This document shows, piece by piece, positions 4,176-6,417 of a stretch of 6,417 nt of DNA (position 1 is its first letter; the number at the start of each line of letters is the position of its first letter). Source of the DNA: Anaerobacillus sp. (lineage in GTDB: Bacteria; Bacillota; Bacilli; Bacillales_H; Anaerobacillaceae); assembly GCA_007120055.1 (NCBI GenBank), contig SKOL01000698.1, positions 1-6,417 of the forward strand, written 5' to 3'. Both the position numbers and the translations under genes were made by a program. Below the pieces are notes generated by a model. It saw nothing but the letters and a program-made list of their open reading frames with translations, did no database searches and was not told where the DNA came from.

Positions 4176-5582
4176 ATGAATATAAAGAGCGGGAAATTAA
4201 GACGTCATTACAGCGAGATCGAATTATGGAAAGATATCCCCGAAGAAAAGTGGAACGATTGGATGTGGCAACTGACGAATACAATCCGTACGTTAGATGA
4301 TTTGAAGAAGGTCGTCAACTTAACCCCGGACGAAGAAGAAGGTGTCAGAATTTCAACAAAAACCATTCCATTAAATATTACACCATATTATGCATCATTA
4401 ATGCATCCTGACGATCCACGTTGTCCGATCCGGATGCAGTCTGTACCGTTGTCGGCAGAAATTCATAAAACGAAATACGATTTAGAAGATCCGTTGCATG
4501 AAGATGAGGATTCTCCTGTTCCTGGTCTGACACACCGCTACCCAGATCGAGTGTTATTTTTAGTGACGAACCAATGTTCGATGTACTGTCGATATTGCAC
4601 CCGGCGCCGGTTTTCAGGGCAAGTCGGAATGGGTGTTCCGAAAAAACAATTAGATGTAGCAATCGAATATATTCGCCAAACGCCAGAAATTCGCGATGTA
4701 CTCATTTCTGGAGGAGACGGACTTCTCATTAACGACACGATTTTAGAATATATTTTGAAAAATTTACGGGCGATCCCACATGTCGAAATCATTCGTATCG
4801 GCACGAGAGCACCGGTTGTTTTCCCACAACGTATCACCGAAAACCTTTGCAATATTTTAAAGAAATATCATCCCGTATGGTTAAATACACATTTTAATCA
4901 TTCACTTGAGTTAACTGATGAAGCGAAAAAAGCGTGCGATATGTTATCGATGGCAGGTGTACCACTTGGCAACCAAGCAGTTATTTTAGCTGGGATCAAT
5001 GATAGTACGCAAATTATGAAGAAGTTAATGCACGACTTAGTGAAAGCGCGCATACGCCCTTACTACATTTATCAATGTGACTTATCAGAAGGGATTGGCC
5101 ATTTCCGAGCTCCGATCTCAAAAGGGTTAGAAATTATTGAAGGTCTGCGTGGGCACACCTCTGGCTATGCCGTACCGACCTTTGTCGTTGATGCTCCAGG
5201 CGGCGGTGGGAAAATCGCCTTACAACCGAATTATGTGATTTCGCAAAGTCCGGAAAAAGTTGTTCTCCGAAATTTCGAAGGAGTGATTACGTCCTATCCT
5301 GAACCGAAAGATTATGTAGCAGGGCAGGCTGACGGTTATTTTAACGAAGTATATGGGAAAAAAGAAGAAAATTCTGTTGGGATATCAGCGTTATTAAATG
5401 ATGAAAAATTTAATCTCATCCCTGAAGGTTTACGCCGTCTAGAAAAACGTAACAACTATCAATCAGACGAAAGTCATTCTTCATTAAAAAACCAACGCGC
5501 CAAACGAGATCAAATGAAAGAAAAATTAATCAAAGCGAAAAAAAGAAATAGTTCTTCTTCAGAAACGAAGGGGGATAAATAG
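4176..5582 (+). CDS. kamA: L-lysine 2,3-aminomutase (radical SAM, PLP-dependent)
   Basis: Interconverts L-lysine and L-beta-lysine in the cytoplasm using a [4Fe-4S] cluster, S-adenosylmethionine and PLP. The radical SAM cysteines are C134-SMY-C138-RY-C141. PGGGGK (341-346) carries the PLP lysine Lys346. Asp302 (YQCDLSEGIGHFR) and Asp339 (VVDAPGGGG) sit where the clostridial enzyme's lysine-binding aspartates (293 and 330) fall after a constant offset of nine, which argues for lysine rather than glutamate as substrate. ISGGDGLL (177-184) is the SAM-contacting region. At 468 residues it is the Bacillus (YodO-type) length, and the last 45 residues are a charged tail. AGAGGTGA (4162-4169) lies six bases before the ATG. 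The stop TAG abuts the yokU ATG, so the two are co-transcribed. Expression should depend on sigma-54 and the upstream activator. Confidence 0.97.
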   Translation: MNIKSGKLRRHYSEIELWKDIPEEKWNDWMWQLTNTIRTLDDLKKVVNLTPDEEEGVRISTKTIPLNITPYYASLMHPDDPRCPIRMQSVPLSAEIHKTKYDLEDPLHEDEDSPVPGLTHRYPDRVLFLVTNQCSMYCRYCTRRRFSGQVGMGVPKKQLDVAIEYIRQTPEIRDVLISGGDGLLINDTILEYILKNLRAIPHVEIIRIGTRAPVVFPQRITENLCNILKKYHPVWLNTHFNHSLELTDEAKKACDMLSMAGVPLGNQAVILAGINDSTQIMKKLMHDLVKARIRPYYIYQCDLSEGIGHFRAPISKGLEIIEGLRGHTSGYAVPTFVVDAPGGGGKIALQPNYVISQSPEKVVLRNFEGVITSYPEPKDYVAGQADGYFNEVYGKKEENSVGISALLNDEKFNLIPEGLRRLEKRNNYQSDESHSSLKNQRAKRDQMKEKLIKAKKRNSSSSETKGDK

Positions 5583-5846
5583 ATGAATTGTATGTGGTGT
5601 GATGCTTTAGGTGTCACGAAAGCAAAAAAAGACTGTTATTGGATCATGCCTGATGGGAGGAGTGCGGTTGAAATTTTACAAATCCCGGCATTCACGTGCA
5701 AATCTTGCGGTTCTTATTTAAGCGATGAGATGAACCACGAAATCGACATCGCTTTATACGCCCGCGAGTTGCCACAAAACGTAAAACAAATCACTTATCA
5801 ACAGCTGATGAAAGCCCCTTATAAAAATATATTTTCCAACGAATGA
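5583..5846 (+). CDS. yokU: YokU family small protein with a MqsA/YgiT-like zinc-finger pattern
   Basis: An 87-residue protein with two CxxC pairs, C3-M-W-C6 and C39-K-S-C42, spaced as in the YgiT/MqsA-type N-terminal zinc finger. PAFTCKSCGSYLSDE (35-49) closely follows that family's second knuckle. No helix-turn-helix follows, so it is the finger plus a short tail rather than a complete MqsA antitoxin. There is no signal peptide or membrane segment. The ATG directly follows the kamA stop codon with no gap, and its Shine-Dalgarno AAGGGGG (5568-5574) lies inside the end of kamA, so translation is probably coupled. I recall YokU-type genes beside kamA in other Bacillaceae, but no biochemical role is known to me. 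Metal binding is inference; function is unknown. Confidence 0.88.
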   Translation: MNCMWCDALGVTKAKKDCYWIMPDGRSAVEILQIPAFTCKSCGSYLSDEMNHEIDIALYARELPQNVKQITYQQLMKAPYKNIFSNE

Positions 5847-5888
5847 TCGAGAGGTAAAAGCTTTTTATTGTAAAAGGAGGGATTAAAA

Positions 5889-6417
5889 ATGCAACAAAGC
5901 TATTTAATTAAACCAGTTTTAGACATTGAATATCCGACGATTGACTACGGCAAAGGCGTATACCTTTATGATAAAAATAATAAAGATTATATAGATGGAT
6001 CTTCAGGTGCCGTGACCGCAAGTATCGGTCACGGTGTTACTGAAGTCATTAATGCGATGACAGAGCAGGCGAACAAAGTTTCGTTTGTGTATCGTTCTCA
6101 ATTTACGAGTGAAGCAGCTGAAGGACTCGCCAAAAAACTGAGCGAGATAACCCCGGGAGATTTAAACTGGTCATTTTTCGTTAATAGCGGTTCGGAAGCA
6201 ACCGAAACAGCAATGAAAATTGCGATACAACATTGGCAAGAACAAGGAATTTATTCAAAAACGAAAATCCTATCGCGTTGGATGAGTTATCACGGTATCA
6301 CGTTAGGGGCGTTATCGATGTCTGGTCATGTCGCCCGTAGGGAGCGTTTCGTTCCTTTATTAGATGATTTGCCGAGTGCGAGTGCTCCTTATTGTTACCG
6401 TTGTCCATTCGGGCAAA
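5889..6417 (+). CDS. Class III (omega-type) PLP-dependent aminotransferase, N-terminal 176 residues
   Basis: The open frame runs off the right edge, so only about 40 percent of a usual 430-450-residue enzyme is present. The family signature is clear. GVYLYDKNNKDYIDGSSG (23-40) opens the substrate side, IGHG is at 46-49, NSGSEATETAMKIA (99-112) binds the PLP phosphate, and SYHG (133-136) holds the aromatic residue that stacks on the cofactor ring. The catalytic lysine lies beyond the window. The tail PYCYRCPFG resembles YodT-like and aspartate-aminotransferase-family enzymes. AAAGGAGG (5873-5880) sits eight bases before the ATG, one of the strongest ribosome binding sites here. It follows yokU by 42 bp without a terminator, so it belongs to the kamA operon. 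It may transaminate beta-lysine or a downstream product; the substrate cannot be read from this fragment. Confidence 0.93.
   Translation, partial: MQQSYLIKPVLDIEYPTIDYGKGVYLYDKNNKDYIDGSSGAVTASIGHGVTEVINAMTEQANKVSFVYRSQFTSEAAEGLAKKLSEITPGDLNWSFFVNSGSEATETAMKIAIQHWQEQGIYSKTKILSRWMSYHGITLGALSMSGHVARRERFVPLLDDLPSASAPYCYRCPFGQ

Noticed and set aside
4010..4300. Plus-strand 96-codon ORF before and into kamA
   Set aside because: Its second half is the kamA coding sequence in another frame and its first half is AT-rich promoter DNA containing the sigma-54 element. It has no ribosome binding site at its start.
4378..4852. Minus-strand ORFs opposite kamA
   Set aside because: They are shadows of the conserved radical SAM coding region and have no independent signals.
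1..6417. tRNA, rRNA, CRISPR array, insertion sequence or phage genes
   Set aside because: No cloverleaf-like or rRNA-like sequence, spaced direct repeats, transposase or phage-like protein was seen.

Overview
The window looks like chromosomal DNA from a low-GC, endospore-forming Gram-positive bacterium of the Bacillaceae (Bacillus / Anoxybacillus / Geobacillus type). The grounds are strong AGGAGG-type ribosome binding sites, TTG and GTG starts, a RocR-type sigma-54 activator beside kamA, and the pairing of kamA with yokU and a class III aminotransferase. Genus cannot be fixed from sequence alone.

Layout. Positions 1-358 (minus) hold the N-terminal part of a multi-pass membrane protein that I cannot assign to a family. 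It diverges from a gene at 622-1938 (plus) for a membrane-anchored L,D-transpeptidase with two LysM domains, and 263 bp of control DNA lies between them. Positions 1939-2424 have no long gene but are not empty. They contain a 112-bp imperfect palindrome and, on the minus strand, a complete-looking miniature gene (sigma-A-like promoter, Shine-Dalgarno, 24-codon tyrosine-rich ORF) with further dyads at or upstream of its promoter. From 2425 to the right edge lies a lysine-metabolism locus: a PAS-AAA+-Fis sigma-54 activator (KamR/RocR type), a strong terminator, a second palindrome, a -24/-12 promoter, then kamA (lysine 2,3-aminomutase), yokU (small zinc-finger-like protein) and a truncated class III aminotransferase.

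How the parts work together. The activator's PAS domain probably senses a metabolite. Its GAFTGA-bearing AAA+ domain would remodel sigma-54 RNA polymerase at 4078-4094 from an upstream site, for which the palindrome at 3889-3944 is the best candidate. KamA converts L-lysine to L-beta-lysine, and the aminotransferase and presumably further genes beyond the window would process it. As I recall, the kam locus of Bacillus thuringiensis has been described as controlled by sigma-54 and sigma-K with KamR as activator, so this part is an instance of a known system. The least explained part is the 1980-2270 intergenic locus.
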